From contig NZ_CAMQAZ010000002.1 of assembly GCF_946998835.1 (NCBI RefSeq), positions 62,001 through 126,000 of the forward strand: DNA of 64,000 nt, written 5' to 3'. Position 1 is the stretch's first letter. Each line of letters starts with the position of its first letter. The position numbers and the translations under genes are program-made. Source of the stretch: an uncultured Corynebacterium sp. Its GTDB lineage: Bacteria > Actinomycetota > Actinomycetes > Mycobacteriales > Mycobacteriaceae. This document shows positions 36,207-44,213 of the stretch, in pieces. Below the pieces are notes generated by a model that was given only the letters and a program-made list of their open reading frames with translations, did not search any database and was not told the origin of the DNA.

Positions 36207-37499
36207 ATGTCTAACGTTGGTAAGGCACGTACCGCCGCCGAAATCCAGAAGGATTGGGACGAGAACCCGCGCTGGGAAGGTATCACCCGCGACTACACCG
36301 CTGAGCAGGTTGCTGAGCTCCAGGGCACCGTCGTCGAGGAGAACACCCTCGCTCGCCGCGGCGCTGAGATCCTGTGGGAAGGCGTCAACGTTGAGGATGA
36401 TTCCTACATCAACGCTCTGGGTGCACTGACCGGTAACATGGCCGTTCAGCAGGCTCGCGCTGGCCTGAAGGCTGTCTACCTCTCCGGTTGGCAGGTCGCC
36501 GGTGACGCTAACCTCTCCGGCCACACCTACCCGGACCAGTCCCTGTACCCGGCTAACTCCGTCCCGAACGTCGTTCGCCGCATCAACAACGCTCTGCTCC
36601 GCGCAGACGAGATTGCTCGCATCGAGGGCGACGACTCCGTCGACAACTGGCTGCTGCCGATCGTCGCTGACGGTGAGGCTGGCTTCGGTGGCGCTCTGAA
36701 CGTCTACGAGCTGCAGAAGGCCATGATTAACGCTGGTGCCGCTGGTACCCACTGGGAGGACCAGCTCGCTTCTGAGAAGAAGTGTGGCCACCTGGGCGGC
36801 AAGGTCCTGATCCCGACCCAGCAGCACATCCGTACCCTGACCTCTGCTCGCCTGGCTGCTGACGTCTCCAACACTCCGACCGTCATCATCGCCCGCACCG
36901 ACGCTGAGGCCGCTACCCTCATCACCTCCGACGTTGATGAGCGCGACCAGAAGTTCATCACCGGTGACCGCACCTCCGAGGGCTTCTACCACGTCCAGAA
37001 CGGCCTGGAGCCGTGCATCGATCGTGCGAAGTCCTACGCTCCGTACGCTGACATGATTTGGATGGAGACCGGTACTCCGGACCTCGAGCTGGCCAAGAAG
37101 TTCGCTGAGGGCGTCAAGGCTGAGTACCCGGACCAGCTCCTGGCTTACAACTGCTCCCCGTCCTTCAACTGGTCCGCTCACCTGGAGAAGGACGAGATCG
37201 CCAAGTTCCAGAACGAGCTGGGCAAGATGGGCTTCAAGTTCCAGTTCATCACCCTGGCTGGCTTCCACGCCCTGAACTACGGCATGTTCGACCTGGCATA
37301 CGGCTACGCTCGCGAGCAGATGTCCGCATTCGTCGACCTGCAGAACCGCGAGTTCGAGGCTGCCGAGAAGCGCGGCTTCACCGCTGTCAAGCACCAGCGC
37401 GAGGTTGGCGCCGGCTACTTCGACCGCATCGCCACCACCGTCGACCCGAACTCCTCCACCACCGCCCTGAAGGGCTCCACCGAGGAGGGTCAGTTCTAA
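36207..37499 (+). CDS. aceA: Isocitrate lyase
   Basis: The ATG at 36207 gives 430 residues ([20 protein letters not shown]), close to C. glutamicum AceA. The catalytic cysteine is Cys193 in [21 protein letters not shown] and NCSPSFNW are substrate-binding segments. It splits isocitrate to glyoxylate and succinate so that acetate or fatty acids can support growth. Codon choice is strongly biased (GCT, CTC/CTG, AAG, GAG), more so than its neighbours, which suggests very high expression. It is followed by a strong terminator. Confidence 0.98.
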   Translation: MSNVGKARTAAEIQKDWDENPRWEGITRDYTAEQVAELQGTVVEENTLARRGAEILWEGVNVEDDSYINALGALTGNMAVQQARAGLKAVYLSGWQVAGDANLSGHTYPDQSLYPANSVPNVVRRINNALLRADEIARIEGDDSVDNWLLPIVADGEAGFGGALNVYELQKAMINAGAAGTHWEDQLASEKKCGHLGGKVLIPTQQHIRTLTSARLAADVSNTPTVIIARTDAEAATLITSDVDERDQKFITGDRTSEGFYHVQNGLEPCIDRAKSYAPYADMIWMETGTPDLELAKKFAEGVKAEYPDQLLAYNCSPSFNWSAHLEKDEIAKFQNELGKMGFKFQFITLAGFHALNYGMFDLAYGYAREQMSAFVDLQNREFEAAEKRGFTAVKHQREVGAGYFDRIATTVDPNSSTTALKGSTEEGQF

Positions 37500-37516
37500 G
37501 CCACTTGGCTTAGGGC

Positions 37517-37533
37517 TTAGGTCTCGGACCTAA
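37517..37533. other. Small perfect palindrome after isocitrate lyase
   Basis: TTAGGTCTCGGACCTAA has 7-nt arms around 3 nt, 18 bp after the aceA stop. Its outer TTAGGT/ACCTAA halves recall a DtxR site, but the centre and spacing do not fit. A 3' mRNA hairpin is as likely. Confidence 0.3.
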
Positions 37534-37537
37534 CTTC

Positions 37538-37579
37538 AACACCCAGCGAGGGCTGCACCCGCAGCCTTCGCTGGGTGTT
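37538..37579 (+). terminator. Strong intrinsic terminator of isocitrate lyase
   Basis: AACACCCAGCGA and TCGCTGGGTGTT plus an inner GGCTGC/GCAGCC form a stem of about 18 bp with a single mismatch and a 4-nt loop. TTTTTGTATTTT follows. Confidence 0.92.
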
Positions 37580-37611
37580 TTTGTATTTTCATCGACGTGT
37601 CGACTCCGCGC

Positions 37612-37621
37612 CGTCGTAAAG
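37612..37621 (-). repeat. CTTTACGACG repeat word, intergenic copy
   Basis: The minus-strand context is GCGCTTTACGACGGCGC, 33 bp past the aceA terminator. Confidence 0.6.
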
Positions 37622-37737
37622 CGCGAAACCTTTCGACGAGTTCAGCTATCGCCACATCCCACGGCAATAAATCTGTTTTTATAAATGTCGTCTCACCTGG
37701 ACTTATAAGGTTACCCCCATGTCACTTTTACATCGTG

Positions 37738-37753
37738 TGTCACTCTAGTCACA
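37738..37753. promoter_or_regulatory. Candidate GlxR (CRP-type) site
   Basis: TGTCACTCTAGTCACA matches the GlxR consensus TGTGA-N6-TCACA at 9 of 10 fixed positions. It lies 173 bp upstream of the first secreted-protein gene. The rest of the 37580-37925 gap shows no gene. Confidence 0.4.
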
Positions 37754-37925
37754 CTGGTAACATTCTTATCGCCCTTGCGGTCATGGGATACAGCGACCTG
37801 CCCGTACCCCATGCTCCACCGTGGATAGTTTCGAATCATCGCGATTCTTCCTCGCCAACCCTTCGGGATTTCAGTTGCGCGTGGACACACGGGGGACTAC
37901 ACACTTCTCCACGAAAGACACTTTT

Positions 37926-38729
37926 ATGAAATCCGGACTCTTCTCACGCATGTCCAGCATGTTTTCCACCAAGAATTCAGTCAAGACCGCCGCTACCATT
38001 GCAGTAGCTTCCGCCATGGTTCTCGGGTCCACATCCGTAGCCTCCGCACAGGACATGAACAGCCTTCTGCCCGGCGCTTCCGCCAACGGCCATGTGGTCG
38101 TCACCGACAGCCCACGAATCCAGGTCACTGTCAACGAGAACAAGGGCGAAGATACCGTCACCATCGAAGTCAAGAACAACTACGACAGCAAATTCTCCTG
38201 CTTCGCTCCAGGCGTTTCCACTGACCCAAAGAAGCCAGCCCGCCTGCCCAACACAGTGACGGAAGCCAGTATCGTAACGAAGGCCGTGGATTACTACCGT
38301 ACCTGGCCATATGTTCCTTCTGACGGCATCAACGTTCCGCTTCTGGGAGTCATCCCGACCAATGGCTTTCTGGAATTCGTTCCAGGCGGACTGGTGGGCT
38401 CTGCCCTGGGCAAGCAGCTGAACGCTCGCGCCGAGCTCTTCCGCGCCTGGGAGCAAGCTAAGTTGGCAGGCCACACTGGCGAGATTCCCGCATTCGAGCT
38501 TGAGCCTTTCGGTACTTCTACTCACCAGGTCGGTCTGAACAAGCCGGGTGCTGGCGAGCGTAAGGACTTCGACGCCGCTGCCCTCGTCTACTGCACGGAC
38601 AACGATGATCCGCACAAGCAGCACTACGTCTTCGCAGGCTACGAGTCCGGAAAGGCTCCCAGGGGCGGTAGCTCCAGCGGTTCGCTCGGCTCTCCTGGCC
38701 TTTCTTCCCCCTCGCTGAAGATGTCGTAG
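37926..38729 (+). CDS. Secreted protein of unknown function, paralogue 1
   Basis: The ATG at 37926 gives 267 residues. A long signal peptide (about 1-46) ends in SVASAQ, a signal peptidase I site. The mature protein has one cysteine in KFSCFAPG and one in ALVYCTD, likely a disulfide. It is clearly paralogous to the next gene: both have a VDYYR/EDYYR segment, then AGH-GEIPAF/LINAF, ELEP/TIEP, and KDFDAAA-VYCTD before an F-GYE-G block. The tail is low-complexity (SSSGSLGSPGLSSPSLKMS). There is no LPXTG or C-terminal membrane helix. No family is recognised. Confidence 0.8.
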   Translation: MKSGLFSRMSSMFSTKNSVKTAATIAVASAMVLGSTSVASAQDMNSLLPGASANGHVVVTDSPRIQVTVNENKGEDTVTIEVKNNYDSKFSCFAPGVSTDPKKPARLPNTVTEASIVTKAVDYYRTWPYVPSDGINVPLLGVIPTNGFLEFVPGGLVGSALGKQLNARAELFRAWEQAKLAGHTGEIPAFELEPFGTSTHQVGLNKPGAGERKDFDAAALVYCTDNDDPHKQHYVFAGYESGKAPRGGSSSGSLGSPGLSSPSLKMS

Positions 38730-38739
38730 CAAGCCTCAG

Positions 38740-38749
38740 CTTTACGACG
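38740..38749 (+). repeat. CTTTACGACG repeat word, intergenic copy
   Basis: It lies 11 bp after the stop codon of secreted paralogue 1. Confidence 0.6.
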
Positions 38750-38800
38750 ATTCCCCTTACCGGCCCACCTGCCCCAATCACCTCTAAGGACTCGGATTCC

Positions 38801-39601
38801 ATGACTTTCTCTCTGTCACGTGCAGCCAAGGCTGCCGCACCTGCAGTGGCCCTTGCCGCCACCGTCACTCTGCTTTCCACTACTCCTGCTCTCGCCGAGC
38901 CTCACAGCAATGTGGTGCCCGGCGCGGATCAGTCCTCGATTGTCGTCCACACTGACACGAAGCTGCTGACCGTTACAGTCAATGCGGCTGATGCGGGCGC
39001 AACTGAGATTTCCGGAAAGGTTACAAACAACTCGGCTAAGAAGTTCATCTGCGCTGGCCCACGTGGTACCGACAAGGTCGCGGGCGATGTCACCACGTCG
39101 AAGCTGGTGGCAGCCTCTGAGGATTACTACCGCAAGAACACCTTCCGCGAATTGCCAAAGGTGCCGATTCAGCTTGGCGGCATCCCCCTCATTGGCAACA
39201 TTGCGTTGGGGCAGCTTGATCTGGGAATGTTCGGCCCACTCCTGCAGGGACTCGGCGGTACGCTGGGCGACCCGAATGCCCAGCGCAACCAGATTGCACA
39301 GGACTACTCCGCTGAGCGGGTGAAGGGCCACGCAGGTCTCATCAATGCTTTCACCATTGAGCCTGGCGCAACTCACGACTTCTCCGCCTACTTGAACAAC
39401 CCGAGCTCGGGTCCGCGCACGGATTTCGATGCCGCAGCTTTCATCATGTGCACCGATGAGAGCAATGCCGCATACGCCTTCACCGGCTACGAGGAGGGCA
39501 CCCGCACACCGGGCAGCGCCTCCTTCGGTTCCCCGGGACTGAAGTCACCTCAGAGCCCAGGCATTCAGAGCCCTGGCGCAAAGAACCCTGCTAATTCCTA
39601 A
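38801..39601 (+). CDS. Secreted protein of unknown function, paralogue 2
   Basis: A 266-residue protein. The signal peptide (about 1-32) ends in PALAEP. Two cysteines are placed as in paralogue 1 (KFICAGP and FIMCTDE). The central part is more hydrophobic and Gly/Leu-rich (PIQLGGIPLIGNIALGQLDL). The shared block FDAAAFIMCTD and FTGYEEG is followed by an SPG-repeat tail (SFGSPGLKSPQSPGIQSPG). It lies 71 bp downstream of paralogue 1 and 119 bp upstream of the Ig-like protein, so the three may be one unit. An ACCAGCACCGAT word at the stop is repeated 30 bp on. Confidence 0.8.
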   Translation: MTFSLSRAAKAAAPAVALAATVTLLSTTPALAEPHSNVVPGADQSSIVVHTDTKLLTVTVNAADAGATEISGKVTNNSAKKFICAGPRGTDKVAGDVTTSKLVAASEDYYRKNTFRELPKVPIQLGGIPLIGNIALGQLDLGMFGPLLQGLGGTLGDPNAQRNQIAQDYSAERVKGHAGLINAFTIEPGATHDFSAYLNNPSSGPRTDFDAAAFIMCTDESNAAYAFTGYEEGTRTPGSASFGSPGLKSPQSPGIQSPGAKNPANS

Positions 39602-39720
39602 CCAGCACCGATGCCGGCGCCGGAACCTACACCAGCACCGATACTAGCGCCTGCTACTGAGTCCGGGACCTCCGAGTTTTCCCGCTACAATCCCCGGCCT
39701 TTCCGACAGAAAGCAATTCC

Positions 39721-40926
39721 ATGACCTCTCGCAAAACTCTGCGCATCACCACAGCAGTGACCTGCGCCTCCACGTTTGCCCTGTTGTCCACACCGGCGGC
39801 CCTTGCCGACAGCGCAACCGAAACGCATACCGACCGCCGATCGGTCTACAGCCGCACTGTCAGCAACACGACACCGGCTCCAGGTGAAATCATCACCTAC
39901 AGCCAGACCTTCACCACGACCTCCGGCAACGACTACATCTACGACTGGAAAAACAACGTAGACTCTTGCCTCGAATACCAGCCGGGCTCTGCCACCCTGC
40001 AGGTAGGCGACGCTTCCGCAACCGCGCTCCCCGAGGACAAAGTAACTGCTACGCCAGGAGCCACTGCCATCAAGTCGACGGATAGCTCCGGCTACTGGAC
40101 CTTTAACAAGGACGCCCCGCACACATTCACCCTGCAGTACAAGGTAGGTGACTCATGCGTGCAGGACACCGAACTGACTTCTGGGTTTTATTACAAGTAC
40201 GGCAATTTTTGGAGCTCAAAGACCTACGGCAGCGATAAGTTCAACGGTGGACCGGCAATTACGGTTGTCGACACTAGCCGCGTCCGTACCTCGATTGAGC
40301 TCGTCGACACTCCGGATACAGCAGCGGTCGACCGCCCACTGCCCCTGAAGGCAAAGGTAACTGTCAGTGCAGACGACGGCGTAGAGATTCCTTCTCTGAC
40401 CGGCAAGACAGTAAACTTCGTTGCCGGTGGCACCACGCTGTGTACCGCCGATATTGCAGCGGACACGGACACCGCCGCGTGCGATTGGACTCCAACCAGC
40501 ACCGGAAACTTCGATGTCAAGGCAGTTCTCGACGACTCCGATGAAATCCTCGGCAGCAGCTCAGCCACCAAGTCCATCAACGTCACCATCGCCCCACCTG
40601 AGGCACCTTCTGAGCTGAAGGCCGACCCCGCCAACGCTTTCGGCCGGGCACAGACTGTGATTAGCGGAAAGGCTGAACCGGGAACCACGGTTGAGGCTCT
40701 CGGCCCAGGTGGCACTCGCTGCGTGGCACAGACCAACGACGAGGGAGCATTCTCCTGCAACCTCGGATTCCTGCCGGCTATCTCTGGCACTGTCACCGTC
40801 ACTGCAAACCGTGGTGATGCCAAGTCCGAGGCACGCGAAATTCAGGTCAATACCCGTCGAGGCTTCTTCGACTCCTTGGGTTCGCCAAGCCTACCGAAGC
40901 TCGAACTCCCGACCTCCGGCAACTAA
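39721..40926 (+). CDS. Secreted Ig-like domain protein
   Basis: A 401-residue protein. The signal peptide (about 1-30) ends in AALADS. The first domain (about 35-185) is beta-rich with VSNTTPAPGEIITYSQTFTT, recalling DUF11-type adhesin domains, and has two cysteines (DSCLEYQ, DSCVQD). Two bacterial Ig-like domains follow: about 190-292 (cysteines in TLCTADI and AACDW) and about 293-378 (TRCVAQTNDEGAFSCN). The tail FFDSLGSPSLPKLELPTSGN resembles the ends of the two preceding secreted proteins. There is no sortase signal. A surface or matrix role is inferred. Confidence 0.8.
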   Translation: MTSRKTLRITTAVTCASTFALLSTPAALADSATETHTDRRSVYSRTVSNTTPAPGEIITYSQTFTTTSGNDYIYDWKNNVDSCLEYQPGSATLQVGDASATALPEDKVTATPGATAIKSTDSSGYWTFNKDAPHTFTLQYKVGDSCVQDTELTSGFYYKYGNFWSSKTYGSDKFNGGPAITVVDTSRVRTSIELVDTPDTAAVDRPLPLKAKVTVSADDGVEIPSLTGKTVNFVAGGTTLCTADIAADTDTAACDWTPTSTGNFDVKAVLDDSDEILGSSSATKSINVTIAPPEAPSELKADPANAFGRAQTVISGKAEPGTTVEALGPGGTRCVAQTNDEGAFSCNLGFLPAISGTVTVTANRGDAKSEAREIQVNTRRGFFDSLGSPSLPKLELPTSGN

Positions 40927-40960
40927 ACGCGACTGACACCTTCGCGCACCTCAACCCGGG

Positions 40961-40976
40961 AGCAAAGGTTGCAACG
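40961..40976. promoter_or_regulatory. Possible RamB-type site in the ramB promoter
   Basis: AGCAAAGGTTGCAACG resembles the AAAGTTTGCAA-like words bound by RamB in C. glutamicum. It lies 45 bp upstream of the start codon, where autoregulation would act. It is one base off in the core, so this is tentative. Confidence 0.3.
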
Positions 40977-41020
40977 GTTTTCTACACAAATCCAGCTAAC
41001 CTCGGGATATGCTGGGCAGT

Positions 41021-42445
41021 ATGTCGAAAACCTATGTCGGATCTCGCCTCCGCCAGCTACGCCGCGAGCGCGACCTCAGCCAGGCCGCGCTCGCGCAGGC
41101 GTTGGGCCTCTCGGCTAGTTACGTCAACCAGATTGAGCACGATGTCCGCCCGTTGACCGTGCCCGTTCTGCTTCGCATCACAGACACTTTCGGCGTTGAT
41201 GCGACGTTCTTTTCCCGCGATGACGATTCCCGTCTCCTCGCTGAGGTTCAAGACGTGGTGATGGACAAAGAGATTGCCAAGTCCCCCATGGACCTGCAGG
41301 AAATCTCAGAGATGGTCCGCGACCACCCCGACATCGCCCGCATCATGGTGGACATTCACCGCCGCTACCGCAACGTCACCGACAAACTTTCCCTGGCTAC
41401 CGAGGAGCGCAACTTCGGCAATAGCACCGACACCTCCTCCGGCTCACAGGCGCTGACCATGCCACACGAGGAGGTCCGCGACTACTTCTACGCCCGCCAG
41501 AACTACATCTCTGCAGTCGACACCGCCGCCGAGGAACTAGCCCGCGAGCTGCGGATTACCGATGAGACCACCGATGTCGTCTCTATGCTGGCCGACAGGC
41601 TGTCCAACGACCATGGGATCCGGATTGCGCTGGAATCGTCGTTAGGCGATGTGCAGCACAGCCTTGATAAGCGAACGAAGACGCTCTACCTCGCGCGGCA
41701 CCTCTCACCGGGGCAGCGCGCCTTCCGTATGGCCACGGAGCTAGGGTTTTTAGAGCAGGGGGAGACCATCTCCGAGGCCGTCGCGTCTGGGCATTTCATG
41801 TCAGAGGAGTCTCGGAAGCTGGCGCAGCGCGGAGTCGCGACGTACTACGCGGCGGCGCTGATTCTGCCCTATGAGTCGTTCCATGCGATGGCAGAGTCGA
41901 AACGCTACGACATCGAGCTGCTCTCACGCACGTATGGAGTCGGCTACGAGACCATCTGCCACCGCCTGTCCACGATGCAACGCCCCAGCTTGCGCGGTAT
42001 TCCGTGGACATTCGTGCGCGTCGACCGCGCGGGCAACATGTCCAAACGCCAATCCGCCACCGGCTTCCACTTCACACATTCGGGCGGTACCTGCCCACTG
42101 TGGAACGTCTACGAGACCTTCTCCTACCCCGGCAAGGTCATGCGCCAGGTTGCGCTCATGCCGGATGGCCGGCCGTACATGTGGATTTCCCGTACCGTCG
42201 AACATCACGCGGCTCGTTTCGGCAAGCCAGGTAAGGTTTTCGCCATCGGTTTGGGCTGCGAGGCTCGGCATGCCGAGCGCACCGTATACGCCGATGGTCT
42301 CGATCTCGCGGACCTCGACGCCGCCACGCCCATCGGCGCCGGCTGCAGGGTCTGCTCCCGCGAGGCCTGCCCGCAGCGCGCGTTCCCACCGATTCATCGC
42401 GATATCGACATCAACATGCACCGCTCCACCGTCTCGCCGTACTAA
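41021..42445 (+). CDS. ramB: RamB-type transcriptional regulator of acetate metabolism
   Basis: The ATG at 41021 (or 41009) gives 474 residues. The N-terminal XRE HTH is residues 5-60 ([36 protein letters not shown]). The middle is helical. The C-terminal region has an IrrE-like [20 protein letters not shown] segment and the short-chain-fatty-acyl regulator domain with four cysteines ([25 protein letters not shown]). In C. glutamicum RamB represses aceA, aceB and other acetate genes. In M. tuberculosis it (Rv0465c) is near icl1. Here it lies 3.5 kb from aceA. Confidence 0.93.
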   Translation: MSKTYVGSRLRQLRRERDLSQAALAQALGLSASYVNQIEHDVRPLTVPVLLRITDTFGVDATFFSRDDDSRLLAEVQDVVMDKEIAKSPMDLQEISEMVRDHPDIARIMVDIHRRYRNVTDKLSLATEERNFGNSTDTSSGSQALTMPHEEVRDYFYARQNYISAVDTAAEELARELRITDETTDVVSMLADRLSNDHGIRIALESSLGDVQHSLDKRTKTLYLARHLSPGQRAFRMATELGFLEQGETISEAVASGHFMSEESRKLAQRGVATYYAAALILPYESFHAMAESKRYDIELLSRTYGVGYETICHRLSTMQRPSLRGIPWTFVRVDRAGNMSKRQSATGFHFTHSGGTCPLWNVYETFSYPGKVMRQVALMPDGRPYMWISRTVEHHAARFGKPGKVFAIGLGCEARHAERTVYADGLDLADLDAATPIGAGCRVCSREACPQRAFPPIHRDIDINMHRSTVSPY

Positions 42446-42449
42446 TTCG

Positions 42450-42459
42450 CTTTACGACG
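42450..42459 (+). repeat. CTTTACGACG repeat word, intergenic copy
   Basis: CGCTTTACGACGG begins 3 bp after the ramB stop codon and lies 115 bp from palindromic element D. Confidence 0.6.
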
Positions 42460-42500
42460 GGCGCAGGGCGGGCCTGCGGCTTGAGCCTGGTTGGCGAAGG

Positions 42501-42540
42501 TTGGTTCGCGGGGGCTTGGTTCGCGGGGGCTTGGTTCGCG
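42501..42540. repeat. 15-bp direct repeats
   Basis: TTGGTTCGCG is followed by two exact units of GGGGCTTGGTTCGCG (42511-42525 and 42526-42540), in the ramB-lpd gap. Confidence 0.8.
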
Positions 42541-42574
42541 CAAAATGCCCCAAAAAAGGAAGACCCAAAAAGAA

Positions 42575-42639
42575 AGTGCCCAGGTTTATAGCACTTTTGT
42601 GCCGAATTTCTCGGTCAAACTGCTATAAACCTGGGCACT
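42575..42639. repeat. 65-nt palindromic element, copy D
   Basis: AGTGCCCAGGTTTATAGCA (42575-42593) pairs perfectly with 42621-42639. The 27-nt loop holds CCGAATTTCTCGG, an inner hairpin. It lies in the convergent gap between ramB and lpd. Confidence 0.9.
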
Positions 42640-42700
42640 AACTCGTATCTGCCCGAGCCGAGACCAGCGAAGGCTGATCCCAAGCCAGAACCCAAACCTT

Positions 42701-44116
42701 TTACAGGTTGATCATCTTGCCCATAACGCCCTCGGCAGCTTCCTTCATGGCCTCGGACATGGTCGGGTGGATGTGGACGGCGCGGCCGATTTCCTCAGTG
42801 GTCAGCTCGTACTTCTCAGCCAGGACCAGCTGCGGCATGAGCTCGGAAACGTTGGCGCCCACCATGTGGCCACCCAGCAGCTCGCCGTACTCGGCATCTG
42901 CAATGAGCTTCACGAATCCTGCCGGCTCCGCCAGGCCCTGCGCCTTACCGTTTGCAGAGAACGGGAAGGTAGAGACCTTAATCTCGCGGCCGTTCTCCTC
43001 TGCCCACTTCTTGGCCTGCGCCTCGGTCTTACCGAAGGAGCCCACCTGCGGGTTACAGAAGGTTGCGCGCGGCATCATGTTGTAGTCCGGGATGGTCTCG
43101 GTCTCGTGACCTGCCATGTGCTCAGCTGCGATAACGCCCTGCGCTTCAGCAACGTGTGCCAGCTGCAGCTTCATGGTGACGTCACCGATGGCGTAAATGT
43201 TGTCAACGTTGGTGCGCATGTACTCGTCGATAACAATCTCGCCGCGCTCGCCCAGCTCAACACCGGCCTTGTCCAGGCCAATGCCCTCAGTGCGCGGTGC
43301 GAAGCCGATGGAGACCATAACGCGGTCGACGGTCAGAGTCTGCTCGTCGCCGCCGTCCTTGGCCTCGACCTTGACCTCAACCGAGTCACCATTGTCCACG
43401 ATGGAGGTGGTCTTGTGACCGGTCATGAGCTTGACGCCCAGCTTCTTGTATTCCTTGGCAATAACCTTGGAGACGTCTGCGTCCTCGTTCGGCAGAACGT
43501 TGTCCATGAACTCGACGATGGTGACGTCCACGCCGTAGTTGGCCAGGACGTATGCGAATTCCATACCGATGGCGCCAGCGCCGACGATGACCATGGAGTC
43601 CGGCAGCTCGTCGGAGAGAATCTGCTCTTCGTAGGAAACAATGTTGCCGCCGACCTCAACACCCGGCAGAGAACGGACGACAGAGCCGGTCGCAATAATC
43701 GCCTTGTCGAAGGTAATTTCCTTGCCCTCGTCATCACCCTCAGTGATGGCCATGGAGGTTGGGCCAGTGAATTCACCGAAACCGTTGATTTCGGTGATCT
43801 TGTTCTTCTTCATCAAGAAATGAACACCCTTGACGATGCCCGCGGACACCTTGCGCGAACGCGCGTGTGCGGCACCGAAGTCAAAGGAGACATCACCGGA
43901 GATACCGAAGGTCTTAGCCTCATGGTTGAAAATGTGCGCCACCTCGGCGTTCTTCAACAGAGACTTGGATGGAATACAGCCAACGTTGAGGCAGACACCG
44001 CCCCAGTATTGCTTCTCCACCACAGCGGTCTTCAGACCCAGCTGGGATGCACGGATTGCTGCGACGTATCCGCCAGGACCGCCGCCGAGTACTACAAGAT
44101 CAAAATGTTCAGCCAC
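42701..44116 (-). CDS. lpd: Dihydrolipoyl dehydrogenase
   Basis: A GTG at 44116 gives 471 residues (MAEHFDLVVLGGGPGGYVAA). The redox-active disulfide is Cys42/Cys47 in GGVCLNVGCIPSK. The NAD site is SMVIVGAGAIGMEFAYVL, and the C-terminal catalytic histidine is in AVHIHPTMSEAMKEA. It reoxidises lipoamide of pyruvate and 2-oxoglutarate dehydrogenase and glycine cleavage. It is divergent from the S9 peptidase. Confidence 0.96.
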   Translation of the reverse strand: MAEHFDLVVLGGGPGGYVAAIRASQLGLKTAVVEKQYWGGVCLNVGCIPSKSLLKNAEVAHIFNHEAKTFGISGDVSFDFGAAHARSRKVSAGIVKGVHFLMKKNKITEINGFGEFTGPTSMAITEGDDEGKEITFDKAIIATGSVVRSLPGVEVGGNIVSYEEQILSDELPDSMVIVGAGAIGMEFAYVLANYGVDVTIVEFMDNVLPNEDADVSKVIAKEYKKLGVKLMTGHKTTSIVDNGDSVEVKVEAKDGGDEQTLTVDRVMVSIGFAPRTEGIGLDKAGVELGERGEIVIDEYMRTNVDNIYAIGDVTMKLQLAHVAEAQGVIAAEHMAGHETETIPDYNMMPRATFCNPQVGSFGKTEAQAKKWAEENGREIKVSTFPFSANGKAQGLAEPAGFVKLIADAEYGELLGGHMVGANVSELMPQLVLAEKYELTTEEIGRAVHIHPTMSEAMKEAAEGVMGKMINL

Positions 44117-44213
44117 GTGCACAAGTCTACGCACGACTTAGCTTTACTTCACCTCGCAAGCCCACCCGGCAAACCCCACTTTTTACCTTCAGCGGTGGGC
44201 TACGGTGGTGGAC

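Noticed and set aside
36174..37394. A 406-residue open frame opposite isocitrate lyase
   Set aside because: It arises from the strong codon bias of aceA; there is no motif or ribosome site.
37517..37533. A DtxR iron-box after aceA
   Set aside because: Only the outer six bases of each half fit, the spacing is 2 bp short, and it is at a 3' end.
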